Position numbers and translations under genes: made by a program. A DNA stretch of 64,000 nucleotides from an uncultured Bacteroidales bacterium (GTDB lineage Bacteria; Bacteroidota; Bacteroidia; Bacteroidales; Bacteroidaceae), in NCBI GenBank assembly GCA_902763885.1, contig CACWTU010000002.1, forward strand, positions 300,842 to 364,841. The letters are read 5' to 3'. Positions 36,335 to 43,809 of this stretch are shown here, piece after piece. Position 1 is the first letter of the stretch; the number at the start of each line of letters is the position of its first letter. The notes beneath the pieces were generated by a model. That model ran no database searches, had not been told where the DNA came from, and was given only the letters and a program-made list of their open reading frames with translations.

Positions 36335-37732
36335 TTACATCATGCGCTTGATGAGTGCAAAGAACCTGTAGGGCATGTAGCGGAATGGCAGGTCTATCCA
36401 GGTGGGTGCTTTGATAATTGAACGCTCGTGGGTGAAGGCGTCAAAGCTCAGCTTGCCGTGGTAGTGGCCCATGCCGGAGTTGCCTACGCCGCCAAAGGGT
36501 ACGTTGCCGTTGGCTATGTGCATGATGGTGTCATTGATGCAGCCGCCGCCTGATGATGTGCGGTGTATCAGTTCCCAGCCATCGGACTCAGAGCCAAAAT
36601 AGTAGAATGCGAGCGGCTTTTCCCTGCCGGTAATGAATTCAGCCACCTGATCCTTGAAACTGCCGTTTTGGGGGCTGATGGTAATCATGGGGAATATGGG
36701 GCCGAATATCTCATCGGTCATGACGGGGGCATCGGGTTTGACATTGTCAAGCAGGGTGGGCTCAATGAAGCGTGTGCTGCTGTCAGTGCGGCCGCCATAG
36801 ACTATGTCACCATCCTGCAGATAACTCTTGACACGCTCAAATGCCTTGTCTGTGACCAGGCGTACAAAATGCTGTGACTCCTTGATCTCCTTGCCGTGCA
36901 GTTTCTTTACTTGTGTGGCAAACTCTTTTATGAAGGCCTCTTTTACATCCTCGTGAATAAGGATGTAGTCAGGTGCTATGCAAGTCTGGCCGGCATTGAG
37001 GGTCTTGCCCCAGGCTACGCGGCGGGCTGCCAGCTTGATGTTGGCGGTGCTGTCAATGATGCAGGGGCTCTTGCCTCCCAACTCCAGCACCACAGGAGTG
37101 AGATTACGGGCGGCTGCCTCCATTACCTTACGGCCCAATGCCGGACTGCCGGTAAAGAATATCATCTCAAAGCGGCTGTTGAACAGCACCTTGTTTACTT
37201 CACGGTTGCCTTGAACCACTGCAATGTAGTTCTCAGGGAACGTGTTGCGAATCAGTTCCTCTAATACCGCCGATACGTTGGGTACGTAAGGAGAGGGTTT
37301 GAGTACAGCTGTGCAACCAGCTGAGATTGCCCCTACCAGCGGGTTGAGCAGCAACTGTACGGGGTAGTTCCATGGTGATACTATCAGTGCACACCCTAAC
37401 GGCTCCTTTACTATGAAAGAGCTTGAGGGAAAGAGGGTGAGGGGAGTGTGGACCCGTTTACGGCGTGCCCATCGGCTTACACCTTTAAGGTGTTCGCGTA
37501 TCTCGGCCTTTACAAGCCCAATCTCTGTGAGGTATGCCTCCTGGAATGATTTGTGCAGGTCTGTCCAGAGCGCATCGGCCAGAGGTTTCTCAAACTCCTT
37601 AAGGGCCGATGCCAACTTGCGCAACTGCTCCTTGCGGAATTCCACATCAAGCGTGGCTCCGGTGCTGAAATACTCTTTCTGTGAAGCGATTATTGCCTCA
37701 ATCCTCTCTTGCGGGGTGTTCTCAATTGTCAT
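36335..37732 (-). CDS. Aldehyde dehydrogenase, class 3-like
   Basis: A 465-residue NAD(P)-dependent aldehyde dehydrogenase. Features in order: GCALIVSPWNYPVQLLLNPL (substrate and cofactor entry), FTGSPALGRKVMEAAA (NAD fold), VVLELGGKSPCI with the catalytic Glu, and the catalytic Cys in NAGQTCIAPDYIL. The end has a hydrophobic-basic stretch (PFRYMPYRFFALIKRMM), similar to membrane-associating tails of fatty-aldehyde dehydrogenases. It overlaps the SDR gene upstream by four bases (ATGA), so the two may oxidise alcohol to aldehyde to acid in series. Substrate unknown. Confidence 0.92.
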   Translation of the reverse strand: MTIENTPQERIEAIIASQKEYFSTGATLDVEFRKEQLRKLASALKEFEKPLADALWTDLHKSFQEAYLTEIGLVKAEIREHLKGVSRWARRKRVHTPLTLFPSSSFIVKEPLGCALIVSPWNYPVQLLLNPLVGAISAGCTAVLKPSPYVPNVSAVLEELIRNTFPENYIAVVQGNREVNKVLFNSRFEMIFFTGSPALGRKVMEAAARNLTPVVLELGGKSPCIIDSTANIKLAARRVAWGKTLNAGQTCIAPDYILIHEDVKEAFIKEFATQVKKLHGKEIKESQHFVRLVTDKAFERVKSYLQDGDIVYGGRTDSSTRFIEPTLLDNVKPDAPVMTDEIFGPIFPMITISPQNGSFKDQVAEFITGREKPLAFYYFGSESDGWELIHRTSSGGGCINDTIMHIANGNVPFGGVGNSGMGHYHGKLSFDAFTHERSIIKAPTWIDLPFRYMPYRFFALIKRMM

Positions 37733-38538
37733 TTTCTTCTTCCGGTAAAGTGATCCATTGTGTGATAGATTCCAAAGATAGTGCCAAAAACAAAATCAAA
37801 CAAGCATACGGGCAGAACTGCTTGCCAGAATCTTATGAAATGGAAACCGAAAGGTATGCCGCGGAAATCCTTATTCCTTTCAATGGCGCGGATAATCTTG
37901 CGTGCAGTGTTTTCAGGGTCAAGTATGGGGAAAATGGGCGATGATACGCCGTCAAACATTCCTGTATTGATAAAGTAGGGGGCTACTGTGGTGAAACGCA
38001 CCTTTGACTTCATGTCGTGCAGTTCTATGCGTACTGAATCGGACCATCCTATCACACTCCACTTGCTTGCGGCATAGACGCTCATCTTGGGCATGGAGAG
38101 CATACCTGCGGCCGATGCTATGTTGCATATGTGGCCGTGGTCGCGTGCTATCATATCGGGCAACACCATGTGGGCAACGTTCATGGGTGCCACAGCGTTG
38201 ATTGCCATCGTGCGCTCTATATCGGGGGTGGTCAGCTTATCGAAAGTGGCATTGCTGGTTACTATGCCGGCGCATTGGATCAGTATATCCACCGAACCGC
38301 ACTCCTTTACGGTTGTGGAGTAGACCTCCTTGATAGAGGCCTTATCCGATACATCCACCCTATAGCCGTAGACAGAGCCTTTTGCTGCCAGTTCACTCTT
38401 TACGATTTCTATGTTCTGGGCGTTGATATCCCAGATTATAAGTTTCCTTGCCCCTCTCTCAAGAGCCATGCGGCCCATGAGCCTGCCAATACCGGATGCT
38501 CCGCCGGTAATGACCACATTCGCGTCATTGAATTTCAT
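37729..38538 (-). CDS. Short-chain dehydrogenase/reductase
   Basis: 269 residues from the ATG at 38538 (the frame opens at a TTG two codons earlier). The Rossmann motif is VVITGGASGIGRLMG, and the catalytic SDR residues are in CNIASAAGM and VYAASKW (Ser, Tyr, Lys). The last 30 residues are hydrophobic then basic (LFDFVFGTIFGIYHTMDHF, GRRK), like membrane-bound retinol/lipid SDRs. It is the first gene of a pair with the aldehyde dehydrogenase. A minus-strand -7 box TACTTTTG lies at 38566-38573. Confidence 0.92.
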   Translation of the reverse strand: MKFNDANVVITGGASGIGRLMGRMALERGARKLIIWDINAQNIEIVKSELAAKGSVYGYRVDVSDKASIKEVYSTTVKECGSVDILIQCAGIVTSNATFDKLTTPDIERTMAINAVAPMNVAHMVLPDMIARDHGHICNIASAAGMLSMPKMSVYAASKWSVIGWSDSVRIELHDMKSKVRFTTVAPYFINTGMFDGVSSPIFPILDPENTARKIIRAIERNKDFRGIPFGFHFIRFWQAVLPVCLFDFVFGTIFGIYHTMDHFTGRRK

Positions 38539-38577
38539 TACCAATCATTTCAATTATAAACGGCGCAAAAGTACCCT

Positions 38578-39147
38578 TTACGCGCGTATGCGTGGGTACG
38601 CAAAGAATGATATGTGGTGAATCGTTTGCCCGGTGTGGTGAACAGCACAAAAGTATCGCATCCCTGTGTCATCGGCGATGACACAGGGATGCGATACTTT
38701 TGTGCTCTGGGCATAACCAACCTCGTAATAAGTTTCTGTCTCACCCCAAGCATAGTAGTCACCGTATTCCTCGGGCTTGGTGGCACCTACGTTAAAGGTG
38801 GCCCAATTTACACTAAGACCTAAGTCAACAAACTCATATCCGTTGTGAAAGCCATTATTACCTATAATCACATTTTCAACAGTTACAGAGCATGTTACTG
38901 ATTCATCATCACATGAAGCTGTTATTACTGCAGTTCATGCAGACACGACTATAACCACTCCTGAGGAACTTACTGTTGCAACTAATTCATTATCGGATTT
39001 CCATATTACTATAGCTTTATCAACCTCAACATTTCCACTCCAAGCTGTAGCCTTCAAAGAATACTCCTCGCCCACCGTCAATGAAAGCATCGTAGTGTCT
39101 AGAGTCACAGACGTGATTCTATTAGTTTGTGTAGTATCATTTTGCGC
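38578..39147 (-). pseudogene. Decayed C-terminal extension of the FISUMP/Big2 protein
   Basis: The frame of the intact gene (stop TAA at 39148-39150) continues in phase downstream. It encodes a Big2-like domain (TSVTLDTTMLSLTVGEEYSL, IVIWKSDNELVATVSSSG) interrupted by TGA at 38935-38937, where the domain normally has Gly. The beginning of another FISUMP domain follows (FVDLGLSVNWATFNVGAT, YAWGETETYYEVGYAQ) and is cut off by the family A palindrome A3 at 38706. Two nonsense changes and a REP truncation have therefore removed a third FISUMP module from a once longer protein. Confidence 0.8.
38644..38706. repeat. Family A REP A3, perfect 30-bp palindrome
   Basis: The arms 38644-38673 and 38677-38706 are exact complements around GGC. 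It differs from A2 at two bases in each arm (CGTTTCCC versus CGCATCCC) with matching changes on the other arm, so pairing is kept. It truncates the FISUMP remnant. Confidence 0.95.
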
Positions 39148-41139
39148 TTATTTGGAGCAGACAGGTCGTATAGAGAAACCAAAGTTTCGACCTATATCGC
39201 TATTTATAACGGATTTTTTTTCTGAATCAAATACGAGACAGTCCGGCCAACCCGGATTAAAACTTTTGCCTGTAGTGTTTGATACATAATAACCTTTCTG
39301 ACCAAATCCCACAAAATCATAATAGTGGAAGTATCCATCAGCTGGAAGAAAAATGGAGCGGTCTGTGTATCCTGTCTTATTGCTCGTGACACTATATCCT
39401 TTTATTCCATCCACTGTTGTCCATGTCCATGTACAATTGTCTACCAGTTCTTTCAATTCTTCAGGGGAAGGAATGCGCCAATTATTGCCCCAATTTGCCT
39501 GAACAACATCATCTTCGGGGTCTAGAATCTTTTTGTTGTCAACTGTTCCCCATACTGAAATAGAATTGTATTTAGTAAGTTTAGACCACCAACCATCACA
39601 CCATTTGTAGTTTTCCCATTTGTATTCAATTTTACTTTCCGTTTCTCCCCAAGCATAATAACCGCCATGATCCTCTGGTCTTATTGCTCCGACATTGCAT
39701 GTAGCCCACTTGACCGACAAACCTAAATCCACATATTCATGCGTAACATCATTATGATTCAGTACAGTAACAATACATGTTGCATATTTATCACCACAAG
39801 TTGCTTTAATAGTTGCAGTGCCAACTGTTATTGCTCTAACCAATCCCGTTGAATCTACAGTAGCAACAGGCTCATTATTTGATTGCCAAATAATAGCAGC
39901 AGTATCAACTACTTCGTTTCCATTCAATGCTATGGCCTTCAATGAATCCCAAACGCCAATTATCAATGACAGACTTGTTTTTTCAAGAGAAACTGACGTT
40001 ATTCCATTACCATTTTCATTTTGTGGCTCTATTACTGTTATTGTGCAGGTAGCGGTTTTGCCCATACATATAGCTGTGATGGTTGTAGGACCAACAGCAA
40101 TGGCGGTTACTACGCCTGTTTCACTGACAGATGCAATGGATGGATTATCCGATATCCAAGTAACTTTACGGTCTATTACTTCATTACCTTGTTTTACGGT
40201 AGCAGAAAGAGTAATTGTATTACCCATTACAATCGAATCTAAGTTGCTGTTTAAGGTAATTGAGACAGCATTTAGCCACTCTTCTGACGGGCAAACGGGG
40301 CGAACGGAAAAACCGGTGTTGCGGCTGCTGCCGCCCCCGCCCGTGCCGTGACGGCCGGAACCGAAGCTGAGGTACTGCGCGCGGACCGGGAAGTCTGTGT
40401 TGAGCGAAGAAGACCAATAGTAGCCGCTCTCTCCAGCGTAGCTCAGACTCGTATCGCCGCGATACCCGGCTGCGGGCAGGAAAATAAAGCGGTCTGTGTA
40501 ACCGGACTTGTTACTGGTTACTTTATAACCGGCTACACCATTAAACTCTGTGTTCCCTCTACGATACCATGTCCATGTGCAACTGTTATGTAGTTCACTC
40601 AGCTCTCCAAAGGTTGGCATACGCCAACTTCCGCCCCATTTGACGTGGGCAACATCATCTTCCGGGTCAAGGACGGTCTTGTTATCTATTGTACCATATG
40701 AAGTGCTGGTGTTGTATTTGGTGAGTGTGGAATATGAACCATTACACCATTTGTAATTGGACCAACCGTAGCCAGCAGAATAACCATCTTTCCAATGAGC
40801 CTGAGGACTTTCCTGGGCATAACCAACCTCGTAATAAGGTTCTGTCTCACCCCAAGCGTAGTAGTCACCGTACTCCTCCAGCTTGGTGGCGCCAACATTG
40901 AAGGTGGCCCACTTGACACTAAGTCCCAGGTCAACATATTCATAAGAAGAGATTTCTGGTGATTGAGAGACTTCAAACCAAACACTATCTATGTCTGTTA
41001 CTATATAGCGTACATTCGAACCGTCTGTCTTGCGGATGTTCATGTAATACTGGGCTTGAGTGGCCAAGGTTCCGATAGTCAGCAGGATGATTGCTGAAAG
41101 TGTGCGAAAAAGCGTAGTCTTTAAGGCTGTATGTTTCAT
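39148..41139 (-). CDS. Modular surface protein: FISUMP - Big2 - Big2 - FISUMP
   Basis: 663 residues with a signal peptide (cut near TQAQ). Residues 31-60 are a short N-module (NIRKTDGSNVRYIVTDIDSV). Residues 66-283 form the first FISUMP domain (YVDLGLSVKWATFNVGAT, YYAWGETE, WRMPTFGEL, IFLPAAGYRGD, YWSSSL, GFSVRPVC), a C-type-lectin-like fold. Two Big2 domains follow at about 292-370 and 379-460, then a second FISUMP domain (468-663) ending FSIRPVCSK. Residues 226-278 of the first domain differ from the paralogue at 42125 mostly at NNC codons, as in DGR variable regions. The start overlaps the upstream gene by ATGA. It is probably surface exposed, with a binding role inferred. Confidence 0.85.
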   Translation of the reverse strand: MKHTALKTTLFRTLSAIILLTIGTLATQAQYYMNIRKTDGSNVRYIVTDIDSVWFEVSQSPEISSYEYVDLGLSVKWATFNVGATKLEEYGDYYAWGETEPYYEVGYAQESPQAHWKDGYSAGYGWSNYKWCNGSYSTLTKYNTSTSYGTIDNKTVLDPEDDVAHVKWGGSWRMPTFGELSELHNSCTWTWYRRGNTEFNGVAGYKVTSNKSGYTDRFIFLPAAGYRGDTSLSYAGESGYYWSSSLNTDFPVRAQYLSFGSGRHGTGGGGSSRNTGFSVRPVCPSEEWLNAVSITLNSNLDSIVMGNTITLSATVKQGNEVIDRKVTWISDNPSIASVSETGVVTAIAVGPTTITAICMGKTATCTITVIEPQNENGNGITSVSLEKTSLSLIIGVWDSLKAIALNGNEVVDTAAIIWQSNNEPVATVDSTGLVRAITVGTATIKATCGDKYATCIVTVLNHNDVTHEYVDLGLSVKWATCNVGAIRPEDHGGYYAWGETESKIEYKWENYKWCDGWWSKLTKYNSISVWGTVDNKKILDPEDDVVQANWGNNWRIPSPEELKELVDNCTWTWTTVDGIKGYSVTSNKTGYTDRSIFLPADGYFHYYDFVGFGQKGYYVSNTTGKSFNPGWPDCLVFDSEKKSVINSDIGRNFGFSIRPVCSK
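40306..40464 (-). other. Candidate DGR variable region VR1
   Basis: This segment encodes AGYRGD to TGFSV in the first FISUMP domain. Compared codon by codon with VR2 (42149-42301), variable sites are nearly all NNC pairs (AGC/TAC, TAC/GGC, AAC/TAC, TTC/GGC, GTC/AAC, CGC/GGC, AGC/GGC, ACC/GAC), while codons between them (GGG, CGC, GCT GGA GAG, TGG, TCG CTC, GAC, CCG, GCG, TAC CTC, TTC GGT TCC) are mostly identical. That is the pattern made by adenine mutagenesis of AAC codons. Confidence 0.6.
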
Positions 41140-41603
41140 TTTTTCAGGATTTTTACGGTTAATGACTGGGAACTGATTATGTAAGTACCGTTTGGCAGGT
41201 CAGCAATGCTAAATGTTACATCACCGTCCTCATCGGTCTTGTATGACTGTAATAACTTTCCATCGGATGAGTTTAGCCTGACTTCTATGTCTGCTTTTGC
41301 TCCGGTTATGCTTACGGTATATGAATCAAGGGTTATGACGGCTTTAGCCGCATCATCATTTATGCTGATTACAGCATCTTCTATATCATCAAACGTAAAC
41401 TTGGAGACTGATGAGAGAGCATAGGTTAATTCCGTTTTGGTGGATTTGACTATAAGGTCACTGTCTGTGAATGACACCACCGGTTTGTCTTCAAACCCGA
41501 AACTGAACTGCTGACCATCTTTCTGATGAATTGTAAGGGTGTTCTGGGAGAATAATGGTACTGCCGCGACTACCACAAGCAATAATAGATATAGCCTTTT
41601 CAT
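41136..41603 (-). CDS. Secreted protein with T9SS type A-like C-terminal domain
   Basis: 155 residues with a signal peptide (MKRLYLLLLVVVAAVPLFSQ). The first module (TLTIHQKDGQQFSFGFEDKP, SSVSKFTFDD) is the short domain often found before FISUMP proteins. The last 70 residues (YTVSITGAKADIEVRLNSSD, DLPNGTYIISSQSLTVKILKK region) match the type A sorting domain of the type IX secretion system, including the final Lys-rich strand. It is coupled to the FISUMP/Big2 gene by a 4-base overlap. The minus-strand -7 box TATGTTTG is at 41625-41632. Confidence 0.75.
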   Translation of the reverse strand: MKRLYLLLLVVVAAVPLFSQNTLTIHQKDGQQFSFGFEDKPVVSFTDSDLIVKSTKTELTYALSSVSKFTFDDIEDAVISINDDAAKAVITLDSYTVSITGAKADIEVRLNSSDGKLLQSYKTDEDGDVTFSIADLPNGTYIISSQSLTVKILKK

Positions 41604-41691
41604 AAACTAAAAAATTTGGTCTTACAAACATACATATATTTCTCTGAATAATACATTAAGGATTAAATGAACATTTGATGCCGGCTATATG

Positions 41692-41724
41692 CATGACACA
41701 GGGAAACGATACTTTTGTGTCATG
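41692..41724. repeat. Family A REP half-element A4
   Basis: A single right arm (ATGACACAGGGAAACGATAC onward) identical to A2 up to TTTTGTG, with ends CATGACACA and TGTGTCATG that pair with each other. Confidence 0.85.
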
Positions 41725-42012
41725 GGCTGTGTGCCTTTTGGCGGATGCGGGACTGATTAAGGTTACTCAGTTGATGCGCAGCGGCTGCTCTTCCTGTAGC
41801 TCCGGAAAGCGTGCTGTGTTGTGGTTCCTGATGATGCGATATGTGCTGCCAGAGAGTTCTGTTCCCGACTTGGATGACGGTTGGTTGATGGCGGATGACA
41901 ACGCCCCTGAGTAAGATGAACGGCTGCTGGCCAGCCCACTTCTGCAGGAATGAAAGTCTGTGATAAAAACGGTGTGTCTTGGGGCGATGGCGGGTGTGCA
42001 TTTTGCCGAAAG

Positions 42013-42088
42013 CAGGTGCAGGACTGCCTGATGTTGCTGGGTGGCTTTGGCATTGCCACCCCGCCTACATCAAGCAGTCCTGCACCTG
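42013..42088. repeat. Long hairpin/cruciform downstream of VR2
   Basis: The 22-base arms 42013-42034 (CAGGTGCAGGACTGCCTGAT and GT) and 42067-42088 pair with one mismatch. Inside, GGTGGC (42040-42045) pairs with GCCACC (42055-42060). It lies 37 bases beyond the FISUMP stop codon. Confidence 0.75.
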
Positions 42089-42124
42089 AATGCTTGCCTT
42101 TTGGGCCAGTGGGGAGGACAAATC

Positions 42125-43195
42125 CTACTGACACACTGGCCGGACAGAGTAACCGTCGTTGCGGAAGCCGTAGTACGTGGTGGACACGTAGCTGGAACCG
42201 AAGCCGAGGTACCGCGCGCCGTTCGGGCCGTCAGTGTAGAGCGAACTGGACCAGTAGCCGCCGTACTCTCCAGCGCCGTAAAGACTCGTGTCGTCGCGGA
42301 ACCCGGCAGCGGGCAGGAAAATAAAGCGGTCTGTGTAACCGGACACATTACTGGTTACCTTATAACCGGCCACACCTTTAAACTCTGTGTCGCCACTATT
42401 ATACCAGGTCCATGTGCAACTGTCGCATAGTTCATCCCGCTCTGCCTTGGTGGGCAGACGCCAGCTGCCGCCCCATTTGACATGGGCTACATCATCTTCC
42501 GGGTCAAGGACGGTTTTCTTATCTACTGTACCGTATGAACTGCTGGTGTTGTATTTGGAAAATTTTATATTGTCCCATGAGTCACCACTGGTACGGAACT
42601 TGTAATTTGTCCAGGTGTAACTTGTCTTGGTTTCTGTCTCACCCCAGGCGTAATAGTCACCGTATTCCTCCGGCTTGGTGGCACCGACATTACAGGTGGC
42701 CCACTTGACACTCAGGCCTAAATCCACAAACTCATAACCATTTTCTTTACATTCTCTTGTTGTGAATGATTTTACCGTGCCACCATACACTTTTTCATTA
42801 ATGGTAATATATGCTACATAATAGTATTTGGTTGATTGCTAAAGACCACTGATTTCTTTACTGAATGATTTTGTGTTCTCTGAAATCATATCCACCACAA
42901 CCTTATTACCGTTAACCTTTATATTATCCAAGACATCAAGTGTACCATAATAGAATACAGCAACTCCTTGAACATCCTTGGCATTGGTAATGGAACAGGT
43001 TGCATTTAATGTTGCTGAACAATAGTCAATGTCCGATGCATCAGCAGTTGTCACTTCAACTTTGATGTCCTCGGTTTTTTCACCTGATGATTTATTTTCA
43101 TCACCAACTTTTTCTTCGCCTGTACAGGACACCCCAATCAATGCTACTACAGCCATTATCGGGGCCATTCTTAATAGTGAGAGTTTCATATTCAT
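42125..43195 (-). pseudogene. FISUMP lipoprotein split by an in-frame amber codon
   Basis: One frame runs from the ATG at 43193-43195 to a TAG at 42125-42127 and is broken only by a TAG at 42839-42841. The N-terminal part is a lipoprotein (lipobox IGVSCTG) with a fibronectin-III-like domain. The stop falls inside that domain between KEISGL and QSTKYYYVAYITINEKVYGG, where relatives have a charged residue. The downstream part (IN)EKVYGGTVKSF then FVDLGLSVKWATCNVGAT to YSVRPVCQ is a complete FISUMP domain containing VR2. It is either a recent nonsense mutation, a read-through site, or two separate polypeptides; the frame is otherwise intact. A -7 box TATATTTG lies at 43237-43244 (minus strand). 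Confidence 0.8.
42149..42301 (-). other. Candidate DGR variable region VR2
   Basis: This is the segment equivalent to VR1 (GFRDDT to DGYSV), one codon shorter. Its variable positions are TAC, GGC, AAC, TTC, GAC, AGC and ACC. It ends seven codons before the gene's stop, the usual DGR position, and a long hairpin follows at 42013-42088. Confidence 0.55.
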
Positions 43196-43809
43196 TTATA
43201 TTAGAATGAAAATTGTAAAGTTTGCAATATTATTTGCAAATATAAACATATATTCACATTAACACCCCCCCCTGATTGGTTAACATATATTAATTTCATG
43301 ATGTAATCTACTAGAGACATTGTATTTGGCCAAGGGTTTAAAGAAGAGGTTACTTTTGTTTAAGAATTAACTGCAGCAAATGAAGGAAAACAAACAAATG
43401 TAACTCTTTTTTAAATGGTTGGATGTGGTGCTATGGGGTGATGATTTACAATAGGATTATAAATGACCAAAGAGAGAAATGTGTGAAAAGGTTATAATTA
43501 TGCGCGTAGGGTTGCGGAGCGGTGGTTGGGGTTGTGCGGGAAGTGCAAAGGTGCGGCATGGGTAAGGAAAGGTGTGGGATTGTGTGGAAAATGCGGGAAA
43601 GCGCAGAGGATTTTCGCAAATCCTGCGAAAATTGGGGGCAACATAGATATTTGTTGGCGGGAATGTTGGCTGGAATGGTTTAGGGGGTTATATTTGCAAT
43701 CGACTTGCCGACGGGCGGGTCGTTTAAGATAAACTGATGTCATGATCTTTTGTTTGCTTTAGAGCACAAAGGGATCAGATCCTAATGTGTCATTTAAACT
43801 TTTTTTTAT
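43196..43809. other. 614-base intergenic region
   Basis: No supported gene. It contains a run of eight C (43262-43269 region), an A/T-rich half, then a G-rich half with repeated TGTGCGGGAAGTGC / TGTGTGGAAAATGC units and a small hairpin ATTTTCGCA (43610-43618)/TGCGAAAAT (43624-43632). A family A-like left arm (43763-43793) precedes the RAYT gene. Confidence 0.5.

Larger units (their letters stand above)
41604..42124. other. 521-base intergenic region with REP arm and long hairpin
   Basis: I see no supported gene; open frames here lack start signals and are rich in Pro, Ser and His, the mark of read-through of GC-rich non-coding DNA. It holds the candidate promoter of the 41603 gene, family A arm A4 (41692-41724), and a long hairpin (42013-42088). 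Confidence 0.55.

Noticed and set aside
39148-39400. Third possible DGR variable region in the second FISUMP domain of the same protein
   Set aside because: Its equivalent segment (GYYVSNTTGK to FGFSIRPVC) has mixed third-codon bases and no matching NNC pattern, so it looks like ordinary divergence.
41720-42134. Overlapping frames of 90-125 codons in the gap before the VR2 gene
   Set aside because: They are rich in Pro, Ser, His and Arg, have no family features, and several frames are open on both strands, which indicates stop-poor GC-rich non-coding DNA. I also looked here for an AAC-rich DGR template and found none.
42839-42841. TAG read as a sense codon (amber recoding)
   Set aside because: Other genes in the window, including the same FISUMP gene and the RAYT gene, end in TAG at expected places, so a general recoding is excluded. 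Local read-through stays possible but unsupported.
43526-43732. 68-codon plus-strand frame with two CGKC pairs (GLCGKC repeated), like a small zinc finger
   Set aside because: The repeat comes from G-rich DNA units in an intergenic stretch. There is no ribosome binding site, the rest is not protein-like, and the two CGKC motifs arise from a DNA-level duplication.
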